A DNA stretch of 42,764 bases, from positions 1-42,764 of the IMG/VR virus record IMGVR_UViG_3300046834_000044; one strand, written 5' to 3'. This document shows, one piece after another, positions 7,450 to 14,476 of this stretch (positions are counted from its first letter, which is position 1; each line of letters opens with the position of its first letter). Under the pieces are notes generated by a model. It saw nothing but the letters and a program-made list of their open reading frames with translations. It searched no databases and was not told the origin of the DNA. Made by a program: the position numbers and the translations under genes. The stretch is from a virus.

Positions 7450-7800
7450 TCAGAATAGCATGTCCTCTTCGTACCCGCACGCCGGATCGATCGGCGGGAC
7501 GGGCTTCCCCATGGTCTTCACCCTGACCAACGGCACGCCGTCTTCAGCCCCGACCTGGTCACCCCCCTTCTCCTTCTTGACCGTCTTCGGGCGCAGGCCG
7601 ACATTCAATCGGTGGGTGGTGAGCGGACGGACTCCGTCGGGGCTGGAGGCGTCCGGGATGTTCACCTTGACGTACGGCCACTGGGTTTTCACGTCGACCA
7701 ACACGGCAGCCAACCGCGCGTAGCATTCAGCCGACGCTTGTTTCGTCCCCGGGCGCAGCCAGACCGTCTCGCCCGGCTGCGCGTCGTCTTGGTTGATCAT
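7450..7800 (-). CDS. Hypothetical protein
   Basis: This 116-residue protein begins MINQDDAQPGETVWLRPG. The first half (ECYARLAAVLVDVKTQWPYVKVNIPD) resembles a small beta-barrel-like domain; the second half is basic and ends YEEDMLF. The ATG overlaps the TGA of the upstream gene. No family recognised. Confidence 0.55.
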   Translation of the reverse strand: MINQDDAQPGETVWLRPGTKQASAECYARLAAVLVDVKTQWPYVKVNIPDASSPDGVRPLTTHRLNVGLRPKTVKKEKGGDQVGAEDGVPLVRVKTMGKPVPPIDPACGYEEDMLF

Positions 7801-7976
7801 GCTTCCTCCAGCATCGGGCCCCCGAGTCGGAGTTCAGCCGCCAGGATGACCAGAGCCTTGCCGATCTCAGCCTGCGCCGAGGCCACAGCCGGGTAATCGT
7901 TCGCGTTCGAGGCAGCGGTCTCCAACATCCTGGCTGCCTGCTGTAGCACCTCCGCCCTGCCCACCGACCTCATCAT
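7797..7976 (-). CDS. Small helical protein
   Basis: This 59-residue ORF (MMRSVGRAEVLQQAARMLE, then ANDYPAVASAQAEIGKALV, then ILAAELRLGG) appears to be two amphipathic helices. Its ATGATGA start overlaps the stop of the upstream gene, and its TGA overlaps the ATG of the downstream gene. Function unknown. Confidence 0.55.
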   Translation of the reverse strand: MMRSVGRAEVLQQAARMLETAASNANDYPAVASAQAEIGKALVILAAELRLGGPMLEEA

Positions 7977-8314
7977 TGGAGTGTCACCACCACTTCGATC
8001 GGGATGTGCACCGGGATGGGGATTTCGCCCGGGGGGGCGAACTCAAGCGCGGTGGAGACCTTGATGCCGGGTTGCACGGCCATGCGGTGCCAGACGGGCG
8101 ATCCGGGGATCTGCAGGCCGACCACGATCGTCGGCTCGGTCCGTTCCTCCCGCTCGTCCAGAATCGCCAGGAGCTGGCGCAAGGAGGTCGACCCACGCAG
8201 GTTCTGCACCAACGATCCGAACAGCTCGAACTCCTTGGCGTTCTCGGCACTGCCCCGGACCGTGAGGATCACCTCCTCCCCGAACCGTCTTACGTCGAGC
8301 CCAAGCAACTGCAT
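7973..8314 (-). CDS. Hypothetical protein
   Basis: This 113-residue protein begins MQLLGLDVRRFGEEVILTVRGS and ends in alternating strands (PIPVHIPIEVVVTLQ). A central helix contains SLRQLLAILDEREE. The ATG has GAGAGGTGGAAAG directly upstream. No recognised family. The gap of about 90 bases upstream (8315-8407) holds only this ribosome site and no gene that I can support. Confidence 0.55.
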   Translation of the reverse strand: MQLLGLDVRRFGEEVILTVRGSAENAKEFELFGSLVQNLRGSTSLRQLLAILDEREERTEPTIVVGLQIPGSPVWHRMAVQPGIKVSTALEFAPPGEIPIPVHIPIEVVVTLQ

Positions 8315-8407
8315 CTTTCCACCTCTCGTCGGGGAAGAGCGGGTGCCCTTCCCAGGGGTCTACTGCAGGGCCAACCGGGACGACCGGACGGCGTTCATCC
8401 ATGTCGA

Positions 8408-8686
8408 TCACGGGAATCCGCACAGGTGCTCGCCGATGGTCCCGTCGCAGCTCGCGCGGTGAACGTGAGCGGGGGCGGGCTCGAACTTCAACAGCCAGTC
8501 GATCAGGGCGCGTCGCTCGTCGGGACCGAGGTAAGCGACCCCGTCGTGGGAGCAGCAGCAACTCGATGCCACGTTGATCCCGAACTCCACCTCGTTGTCG
8601 ATGTCCGGCTCCCCGACTTCGAGGGCGTTGCCAGCCGACCCGGACAGCGACAATGCCCCGCCGGAGGTCTCGTATTTGATCGTCAC
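8408..8686 (-). CDS. Hypothetical protein with CCC cluster
   Basis: This 92-residue protein starts at a GTG (TIKYETSGGALSLSG) overlapping the TGA of the small membrane protein. It has an unusual ASSCCCSH run followed by DGVAYLGPDERRALIDWLLKFE and a final cysteine-containing segment. The ALIDWLLKFE helix after a beta-rich region recalls small actinophage proteins of unknown function. A longer ATG start exists but would lie inside the upstream gene. Confidence 0.5.
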   Translation of the reverse strand: MTIKYETSGGALSLSGSAGNALEVGEPDIDNEVEFGINVASSCCCSHDGVAYLGPDERRALIDWLLKFEPAPAHVHRASCDGTIGEHLCGFP

Positions 8687-8838
8687 TCGTCCATCACCCT
8701 TTCGTGCCACATCCGCTCCCACTGGATCGAGCGGTTCAGTTCGTCCATCTCGATGGTGTGCGCCAACCAGTGGAGCGCGAGCCCCACCGCTGCAACCACT
8801 ACTCCGAATAGAATGACCAGCCAGTCGCTTATCGCCAT
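8683..8838 (-). CDS. Small membrane protein
   Basis: This 51-residue ORF begins MAISDWLVILFGVVVAAVGL. One transmembrane helix (residues about 5-25) precedes a charged C-terminal helix rich in Glu, Arg and Trp. The start lies inside the last codons of the helicase gene and the stop overlaps the next GTG, so it sits in a coupled chain. Function unknown. Confidence 0.55.
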   Translation of the reverse strand: MAISDWLVILFGVVVAAVGLALHWLAHTIEMDELNRSIQWERMWHERVMDE

Positions 8839-10361
8839 AGCGTCGGGTCCAGAGGTCCGGGGTCGAGCATCAGCTTGGCCCGAGTGACGGTTACGTAGTT
8901 GAGCATGGAGTCTTCGGGGGCCGGGGGGAGCAGGTCACCGGTCTCCTTGTCCGCCGGGGGTACGAAGTCGTCCGCGACCCGAACGCTGTCCCATTCGAGA
9001 CCCTTCGCCTTGTGCGCCGTGCTCACGGTTACCTTGGCGTCCTTCTCGGCAGCCAACCCACGCACGGCGTCGATCACCTTTGAGACGCCGATCCGGTTGA
9101 TGATGCCGACCATGCGCTTCAGGTCGTCGGTGTCCTCTTCCTCGTCGACGTACTTGCAGAGCTGGTCCCAGTCGGTGAACCCCACCAGGTCGGGGTGGTC
9201 GGTCCCGTTGGCCTGCATCAGATCCCGAGCTGCCCACGCGAACCGCTCGATATCCTTGCCTGCCGACTTGTCCCCCGGGGCCAGCGCCACCGGCACCTCG
9301 CGCTCCTGGAACCGGAGCACCCAACCCAGCGCGGTTCCGTTCCCCCGGCAGAGGATCGCCCGGGGCTCGGGCAGCATGTCCGGCGTGACCACCCGAGACT
9401 GGATCTTGTCGTAACCCACCACCCTCTGCTTCGAGCCGAGACGCTCCAACCAGCCATTCGCGAACGCCGCGATGACCAGCCCGAACCGGAAGCTCATTGT
9501 GAGGCTGAGGCGCACGGCGTCTTCGATCTGGCTCATCGCGTCGACCGCGCCCCGCCAACCGTAGATGGCCTGGTTGGGGTCACCGATCCAGACGATCTGG
9601 GAGCCGAACGCCTCCTGCCGACGGACGATCGCTGCCATCACCGGGTCGGCATCCTGCGCCTCGTCGAAGATCAACAGGTCGCTCGGGATTCGCATGTCCT
9701 GGAGCTGCGCCAGCTTGAGGTACACGTCGGGCGTGAAGCGGAATCGCCCCCTCGGGTTGGTCAGGTCTTCCCAGATCTTCTCCGCCACGGGCAGGATCAC
9801 ATCGGCCAGGGCAACCGGGTCGTGCAGCCCGAGCACCCGCTGCGGGATGTGATGCGCGGCAACGGTCGGGTCTGCGGTCTTCATGTAGGCGTTCACCGTG
9901 GCCTGCGCCATCCGGGTCACGACCACCGGGTTGAGCGTAGCGGAGTCCAGGAGTGCGGGCTTCACCTTCATCGCTCGGGCCATCGCCTGCGCCGTGATCC
10001 GTGATGCGCCCGGGTTGCCCGGCAGACGGTTGGCATAGGGCTTGGCTGCGGCGTGATAGGCCAGACTGTGCCCAGTGCGGCAATCGACCCACTCGACCGG
10101 GAATCGCCCTTCGGCCTCGCGCTGCACGCTCTTGTTGAAGGCGATGTAGGTAGTCGGCACCCCCGGCATGGCCTTAGTGATCTCGACGGCCGTGCTGGTC
10201 TTGCCGGTGCCTGCCAGCGCCTCACCCACCACGCGGTTACCACCACGGGCGGCGTCGACAATCGCGACCTGCTCGTCTGTCATCGCAAACGCGGGCTTCA
10301 GGGCGGGATGGGTCGGTGCCACGTGGAACCGCCGGGATTGCCCGGGGGCTGAGAGCGGCAT
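8829..10361 (-). CDS. UvrD/Rep-type superfamily I DNA helicase
   Basis: This 510-residue protein carries the full SF1 motif set: a Q-motif region (TDEQVAIVDAA), Walker A in GEALAGTGKTSTA (about 46-58), Walker B in LLIFDEAQDADP, motif III in VWIGDPNQAIYGWRGA, motif V in STAHKAKGLEWDSV and motif VI in NYVTVTRAK. It unwinds DNA with 3'-5' polarity in its family and probably works in recombination or replication with the Cas4-like nuclease downstream. It is shorter than UvrD, lacking large insert domains. The ATG at 10361 has GGAGGTCAGTA upstream. A good candidate promoter lies at 10440-10469. Confidence 0.9.
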   Translation of the reverse strand: MPLSAPGQSRRFHVAPTHPALKPAFAMTDEQVAIVDAARGGNRVVGEALAGTGKTSTAVEITKAMPGVPTTYIAFNKSVQREAEGRFPVEWVDCRTGHSLAYHAAAKPYANRLPGNPGASRITAQAMARAMKVKPALLDSATLNPVVVTRMAQATVNAYMKTADPTVAAHHIPQRVLGLHDPVALADVILPVAEKIWEDLTNPRGRFRFTPDVYLKLAQLQDMRIPSDLLIFDEAQDADPVMAAIVRRQEAFGSQIVWIGDPNQAIYGWRGAVDAMSQIEDAVRLSLTMSFRFGLVIAAFANGWLERLGSKQRVVGYDKIQSRVVTPDMLPEPRAILCRGNGTALGWVLRFQEREVPVALAPGDKSAGKDIERFAWAARDLMQANGTDHPDLVGFTDWDQLCKYVDEEEDTDDLKRMVGIINRIGVSKVIDAVRGLAAEKDAKVTVSTAHKAKGLEWDSVRVADDFVPPADKETGDLLPPAPEDSMLNYVTVTRAKLMLDPGPLDPTLWR

Positions 10362-10437
10362 TACTGACCTCCAGGGGTAGGGAGATTGCTGGTCGGTGCC
10401 CGGACCGCCGTTAGCTTCAGCGCCATCTGAACAACCC

Positions 10438-10659
10438 CTATCCTACCGTACGGGTTGCCCATCGCGCAATCCACTCCTTCTGCCAGCTTAACGGACAGGG
10501 CTCCAGGTCTGTTTCACGTGGAACGATGCGGAGGAGCTTGCGATTCCCCCGGCCGAGGGCTCGCTTCCTCAGGTTGGTGTACGCGTTGCGCCCTGTCGGG
10601 CTCCAGTGCTCGCATTCGAACACCAGGGCCCGACAGGCACCACACGGGCGGGGTGTCAT
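10438..10659 (-). CDS. Small CxxC protein
   Basis: This 73-residue protein starts MTPRPCGACRALVFECEHW. Its CGAC and EC segments suggest a small zinc site, followed by a very basic middle (NLRKRALGRGNRKLLR) that could contact nucleic acid, and a Trp-rich C terminus. The ATG overlaps the TGA of the helix-turn-helix gene (ATGA). Function unknown. Confidence 0.55.
   Translation of the reverse strand: MTPRPCGACRALVFECEHWSPTGRNAYTNLRKRALGRGNRKLLRIVPRETDLEPCPLSWQKEWIARWATRTVG
10440..10469 (-). promoter_or_regulatory. Putative promoter for the helicase gene block
   Basis: On the minus strand: TTGCGC, an 18-bp spacer ending ACGG, then TAGGAT. It lies at the 3' end of the preceding small gene and reads toward the helicase and the chain of coupled genes after it. 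Confidence 0.45.
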
Positions 10660-10865
10660 TCGGTTGGCTGCCGCGCCATCCGCTGTTCGAGATCCCACCC
10701 GTACGTTCCGTTTCTGATCGACTCCGACTGTTCGTCCATGCTCCAGTCGAGCTGTTGCTTGATCAACCACATCAGCTCGACGCTCGGTCGTCGCTTCCCG
10801 TCGAGCAGACGACTGATCGTAGCATCCGACCTGCCGACCAGACGGGCCAGCTCGGACGCGATCAC
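10656..10865 (-). CDS. Small helix-turn-helix (XRE/Cro-like) protein
   Basis: This 69-residue protein contains a Cro/C1-type HTH: SELARLVGRSDATISRLLDG, followed by KRRPSVELMWLIKQQLDW. It starts at a GTG overlapping the TGA of purB. It is the only XRE-type regulator in the window and is co-transcribed with purB, so it may control the purB/purZ divergent region. It is too small and too embedded to look like a lysogeny repressor. Confidence 0.75.
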   Translation of the reverse strand: MIASELARLVGRSDATISRLLDGKRRPSVELMWLIKQQLDWSMDEQSESIRNGTYGWDLEQRMARQPTE

Positions 10866-12094
10866 GGCTTAGCCCAATGCCGGAGGTACCAGGTCGGGTC
10901 GGTCGGCTGCCGGTCGGTCACGATCGGGTGGAGGAGGCACTGCATCAGGGCGTGCTCTCGTGCCGCTTTGGCGTCCATCCCTGAGCTTATCGCCTCGAGG
11001 GTTACCTTGTGCACAGACAGCTCGCTCTCGTGTTCGTGCAGCGCCAGTTCTGCTCCCTGCCCCAGTTCGAACGACTCCAGGAGCTTCACGGTCTCTCGTT
11101 CCACGTGAAACAGGACGTGCCAGAGGTCGGGAACCGCGACCCGTTCGACGCAGCTGTTGCTGATGTCTCGTTCGAGCCACAGGTCGAGGGGCTGGAGACT
11201 GGCGGCGTACGCGGCAGCCAACCGCTGCATGCCCGTGATCTGCTCCGCCCGGATCGGGTTGGTCTTGTGTGCCATCGACGACGAACCGACCTGGCCTGCC
11301 GGGTGGACGAGCTTGCCCTCCCCGAGCAGCAACATCAACCGGATGTCCATCGCGATCTTGGCACAAGCCGACACCACCTGGGCTGCGTCGGTTGCCCAAT
11401 GCGCCAGCCGGTCACGCGGCGCGATCTGAGAGGCTCCCTGCCCGCAACTGACCAAGCCCAACTCAATCGCGACCTTGGACTCGACCCACGGGCCGTTGTG
11501 TGCGTAATTGCCGACCGGACCGCTCGTCTTGGCCACCTGCATCTCGCCGATCGCGCCTTGAAGCCGTTCGAGCGCGGGGGACAGCAGCGCGTTCCAGTGC
11601 GACGCCCGCATCCCCATCGAGATCGGCTCGGCGGGTTCGCCGTGAGTCCGACCCACTACCATCTGCTCGCTCTTCACCCACCGATCAACAGCCTGCCGGA
11701 GGTTGCAAGCCAGACGCCATGCCCTCGGCCCCAAAGACCGGAACCGCATGCCCTGCGCGGTGTCGACGATGTCGGACGAGGTGAGGCCGTAGTGGATCCA
11801 CCGGCCGTGCGGTTCTCCGTACCAATCACGCATGAACCGCACGAACGCGGCGACGTCGTGTCGATCTTCAGCCTCGTACGCGGCCAGGCCGGTCAGAGTC
11901 CAGGGATCGTCGAAGTCGGGGTGCACGGCCAACAGCGGCTTCGTCTGCTCCGCGCGTTCCTGCTTGTCCGGGTCCTTGCCGCACTGCTCGATCTGCGCTC
12001 GGGCGACCGCTCGTTCGACCTGCCACCACGCGTTGTACGTCCACTGTCTCGACCAGAGAGCCGTCACATGGGAATCTCGGTACCTGTCGTCCAT
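10862..12094 (-). CDS. purB: Adenylosuccinate lyase
   Basis: This 410-residue protein is a full fumarase/aspartase-superfamily lyase. Visible PurB hallmarks are RHDVAAFVR (78-86), GLTSSDIVDT (103-112), the catalytic-histidine segment RTHGEPAEP (149-157), the flexible-loop signature GSSSMAHKTNP (270-280) and LERDISNSCVER (307-318). PurB removes fumarate from adenylosuccinate; in phages with 2-aminoadenine DNA the same step converts the PurZ product to 2-amino-dAMP. Known Z-phages generally rely on the host enzyme, so a phage copy divergent from purZ is notable. The ATG at 12094 with GAGGAG upstream is chosen over a longer start that would cover the shared promoter region. Confidence 0.92.
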   Translation of the reverse strand: MDDRYRDSHVTALWSRQWTYNAWWQVERAVARAQIEQCGKDPDKQERAEQTKPLLAVHPDFDDPWTLTGLAAYEAEDRHDVAAFVRFMRDWYGEPHGRWIHYGLTSSDIVDTAQGMRFRSLGPRAWRLACNLRQAVDRWVKSEQMVVGRTHGEPAEPISMGMRASHWNALLSPALERLQGAIGEMQVAKTSGPVGNYAHNGPWVESKVAIELGLVSCGQGASQIAPRDRLAHWATDAAQVVSACAKIAMDIRLMLLLGEGKLVHPAGQVGSSSMAHKTNPIRAEQITGMQRLAAAYAASLQPLDLWLERDISNSCVERVAVPDLWHVLFHVERETVKLLESFELGQGAELALHEHESELSVHKVTLEAISSGMDAKAAREHALMQCLLHPIVTDRQPTDPTWYLRHWAKP

Positions 12095-12149
12095 CTTGGC
12101 TCCTCGTCGGGGTGCGGGGGGATCGTTGTGGCCCCATGGGACCATGGCT

Positions 12150-12180
12150 CTTGCCTGGCTGTCAAGGGCTGTGGTAGAGT
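12150..12180 (+). promoter_or_regulatory. Divergent purZ/purB control region with promoter
   Basis: On the plus strand: TTGCCT (12151-12156), 18-bp spacer ending TGTGG, then TAGAGT (12175-12180), about 48 nt upstream of the purZ start. The -35 lies within CTTGCCTGGCTGTCAA, whose reverse gives TTGACAGCCAGGCAAG, matching the elements at 5480 and 19562 and giving a perfect -35 box pointing to purB. One site may therefore set both transcripts. Confidence 0.6.
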
Positions 12181-12228
12181 ACCGTAATCCCCAGCCGGAC
12201 GGCCGGGGCACACACCCTAGGGGGATGA

Positions 12229-13278
12229 GTGACCAACGTCATCGTGGTCGTCGGAGCGCAGTTCGGCTCTGAGGCTAAGGGGGCCATCACTGGTCGGTTG
12301 GCTGCCGATCTGGGCCCGCACGACGTGAACATCCGGGTGGCTGGCCCGAACGCCGGACACACCGCCTACGACCCGGACGGTCGGGAATGGAAGCTCCGCA
12401 CGATTCCGGTCGGAGCGGTCACCAGCAGGACCTGCCAGCTCCACCTGGCTGCCGGTTCGGAGATCGACCCGCTTGTTTTGGCGACTGAGATGTCCATGTT
12501 GGAGGAGGCTGGTCACGACGTCACCCGGCGGCTGACCATCCACCCGTCAGCCACGATCCTCGAACCCCGGCACCAACGGCAGGAGTCCGAGGCCGGGATC
12601 GTCGGCCGGGTGGGCTCGACCGGCAAGGGCATCGGCGCAGCTCGGGCCGAACGGGTCATGCGGACTGCTTTCACCTACCGGGAGTTCGCTGCGGGCAAGC
12701 CCTCGGCGTCTGCTCTGATGAGCGAGTCGGGGCCGTTCGATCTGGACGGCGTGGGCACGGTGGTCATCGAGGGAACCCAGGGCTACGGGCTCGGCCTGCA
12801 CACCCGGTTCTACCCGCAGGTGACCTCGTCCGACTGCCGGGCGATCGACTTCCTGGCGATGGCGGGGATCTCGCCCTGGGACGATCAGGTTCTGGACCTC
12901 CAGGTCATCCTGGTCGCCCGGACCTTCCCGATTCGGGTGGCGGGCAACTCGGGCCCGCTGAAGGGTGAGTCGACCTGGGCGGACCTCGGGCTGCCGGAGG
13001 AACGGACCACGGTCACTAACAACATCCGCCGGGTCGGCACCTGGGACGCACAGCTTCTCGACGAGGCGATCCGGGCAAACGGGGGCGGCAACTGGTCGCA
13101 GAACGTCACGCTCGCCATCACGATGCTCGACCAGCTCTTCCCCGAGAGCGCGGGCAAGACCGAAAGCGACCTCCCTGCCGACGCCCGCGAATGGCTGGTC
13201 GAGATCCAGGACGCGTTCGAAACCACCATCTCGTACGTCGGCACCGGCCCGACTACTCACTTCGAAGTGGAGCTGTAA
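12229..13278 (+). CDS. purZ: PurZ: 2-aminodeoxyadenylosuccinate synthetase (Z-genome pathway)
   Basis: This 349-residue PurA homologue is shorter than bacterial PurA (about 430). The N-terminal loop reads GAQFGSEAKG, with serine at position 14 where PurA has the catalytic aspartate of GDEGKG; that change is the known mark of PurZ. Other conserved parts are NAGHT (41-45), STGKGIG (130-136), EGTQGYGL (181-188) and VTSSDC. PurZ joins aspartate to dGMP to make the precursor of 2-amino-dAMP (base Z). The start is a GTG at 12229 preceded by AGGGGG; it has its own promoter, and its TAATG junction couples it to the MazZ-like gene. Assignment as PurZ rather than PurA rests on the Ser, the length and the neighbours. 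Confidence 0.88.
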   Translation: MTNVIVVVGAQFGSEAKGAITGRLAADLGPHDVNIRVAGPNAGHTAYDPDGREWKLRTIPVGAVTSRTCQLHLAAGSEIDPLVLATEMSMLEEAGHDVTRRLTIHPSATILEPRHQRQESEAGIVGRVGSTGKGIGAARAERVMRTAFTYREFAAGKPSASALMSESGPFDLDGVGTVVIEGTQGYGLGLHTRFYPQVTSSDCRAIDFLAMAGISPWDDQVLDLQVILVARTFPIRVAGNSGPLKGESTWADLGLPEERTTVTNNIRRVGTWDAQLLDEAIRANGGGNWSQNVTLAITMLDQLFPESAGKTESDLPADAREWLVEIQDAFETTISYVGTGPTTHFEVEL

Positions 13279-13943
13279 TGACCAACCCCCTGATCTGCGG
13301 GGTCCTCAGCCCGAGCACCGACCGTCCCTGTCTGAAGCCGGACAGCCACCGCCGGACCGAGGAACGGCCCGTCCACCAGAACGGCTCGCTGACCTGGAGC
13401 CTGCCGCTGCCGGAGGAACTGAGGATGCGGGGGCACACCCCGACCTACGAAGTGCAGGACGAGGCGTTCACTCACCTCCGGGGCCTCCAGGACACCACGG
13501 TCTCGTTCAAGGGCGTGTTCGACTCGGCAGCCATGAAAGACAACTTCGCCAAGCTGTTCAGGGACGTCCCGCCGAGCTACAAGGTCGTGTCGTTCTCGAC
13601 CGGCATCCCCGAGCCCACCCCCGGTGAACGGCTGGCAGCCTGGTGGCGCGAGCAGGCCGAATACGAGATCGAGCAGACGGTCAGCAAGGCGGTCGAGTAC
13701 GGGTCGACCGACCTGATCGACATCGGCAGGTCGCTGGCTCGGATCTGCGACCGCGAGGTCGACGACGAGGAAGCAGCCGAGATGGGTGTCTTCTTCTACC
13801 TGGAGGGCAAGTTCGCTCGGTGGCGTTCGGCACTCCAGCGGGGCCAGCGTCCCTCGGACGATACCCTGCTGGACATCGGGGTCTACGTCCGGATGGCCCA
13901 GCGGATCCGCGAGGCTGGCGGCTGGCCCGGAGTTGGAGAATGA
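13278..13943 (+). CDS. mazZ: MazG-like nucleotide pyrophosphohydrolase (MazZ candidate)
   Basis: This 221-residue protein has an unrecognised N-terminal part (1-115) and a C-terminal all-alpha NTP-pyrophosphohydrolase domain. That domain contains VEYGSTDL (139-146), REVDDEEAAEMGVFFYLEGKFARW (the ExxE region, about 159-182) and PSDDTLLDIGVYVRMAQRIREAGGWPG (acidic residues near 194-199). This pattern matches actinophage MazG-like proteins and the dGTP/dATP diphosphohydrolase family. In Z-phages, MazZ converts dGTP to dGMP, the PurZ substrate. Its ATG shares a base with the purZ stop (TAATG), so the two are made together. Specificity for dGTP is inferred from context. Confidence 0.7.
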   Translation: MTNPLICGVLSPSTDRPCLKPDSHRRTEERPVHQNGSLTWSLPLPEELRMRGHTPTYEVQDEAFTHLRGLQDTTVSFKGVFDSAAMKDNFAKLFRDVPPSYKVVSFSTGIPEPTPGERLAAWWREQAEYEIEQTVSKAVEYGSTDLIDIGRSLARICDREVDDEEAAEMGVFFYLEGKFARWRSALQRGQRPSDDTLLDIGVYVRMAQRIREAGGWPGVGE

Positions 13944-14359
13944 GCCTGATGACCACACCCGTCGGTAAGTACACGTCGATGGACAAGCTACCCACCACGA
14001 CCGGTTCGGACGTCCAGGCACAGTACGCCCGGATGATGGCTCGGCTGGTCGCCCGGTACAAACTGGCTGCCGTGCCTGGTCGGCCCGAGGAGCTGATCGT
14101 CCCGGGTCGGGACCGTGGGGCCTCGATGGGGATCTGCGGCAAGAGCATCCGGGTCCGGCTGATGCACGGTCGGCAGTGGCTCCGGTCAATCGACTTCCAG
14201 ATCGAGGAGGGCTGGCAGAAGAAGCTATACGACGCCTGCGACACCTACTTCGGCAGGTGCCCGGTCGCTGACAACCCCGACCTCGGGAACGACGCCTGCA
14301 CCTGCAAGGCCCATAGGCCGACTCCCGCGACGGTCTACCGCGCCAAGAACGAGATCTAG
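13940..14359 (+). CDS. Hypothetical protein of the Z operon
   Basis: This 139-residue protein starts with an ATG overlapping the stop of the MazZ-like gene (ATGA). It has a helical N-terminal half (AQYARMMARLVARYKLAAVPG), an RDRGASMGICGKSIRVRLMHG segment and a cysteine-rich C terminus (YDACDTYFGRCP, then DACTCKAH), which may bind zinc. No family recognised. It has no HD motif, so it is not an obvious DatZ. Confidence 0.6.
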   Translation: MSLMTTPVGKYTSMDKLPTTTGSDVQAQYARMMARLVARYKLAAVPGRPEELIVPGRDRGASMGICGKSIRVRLMHGRQWLRSIDFQIEEGWQKKLYDACDTYFGRCPVADNPDLGNDACTCKAHRPTPATVYRAKNEI

Positions 14360-14470
14360 ATGAAGAGACTCGGCCCCCTGATTGACATGCTGGTGCTGGC
14401 GCTCCCGTCGCTCCTGCTCTATGCAGCGATCTGGGGGGCCGGTCTCGGTCCCATCCGATTCCACCCCTGA
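14360..14470 (+). CDS. Very small membrane protein
   Basis: This 36-residue ORF starts one base after the preceding stop. A hydrophobic helix (LIDMLVLALPSLLLYAAIWG) occupies most of the protein. It sits in frame-tight order between two operon genes. Function unknown. Confidence 0.5.
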   Translation: MKRLGPLIDMLVLALPSLLLYAAIWGAGLGPIRFHP

Positions 14471-14476
14471 AAGGGA

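Noticed and set aside
8043-8561. Minus-strand open frame bridging the 8315-8407 gap
   Set aside because: It overlaps two better-supported coupled genes in another frame, and its composition is shadow-like. The gap is short and holds a ribosome site.
10656-10865. HTH protein as an immunity repressor, implying a temperate phage
   Set aside because: There is no integrase or partition system, the gene is tiny and embedded in a metabolic gene chain, and TTGACA elements number only three. A local regulator is more likely.
13940-14359. Candidate DatZ (dATP triphosphohydrolase) in the Z operon
   Set aside because: No HD motif or conserved His/Asp spacing is visible; the protein is cysteine-rich and unlike HD phosphohydrolases.
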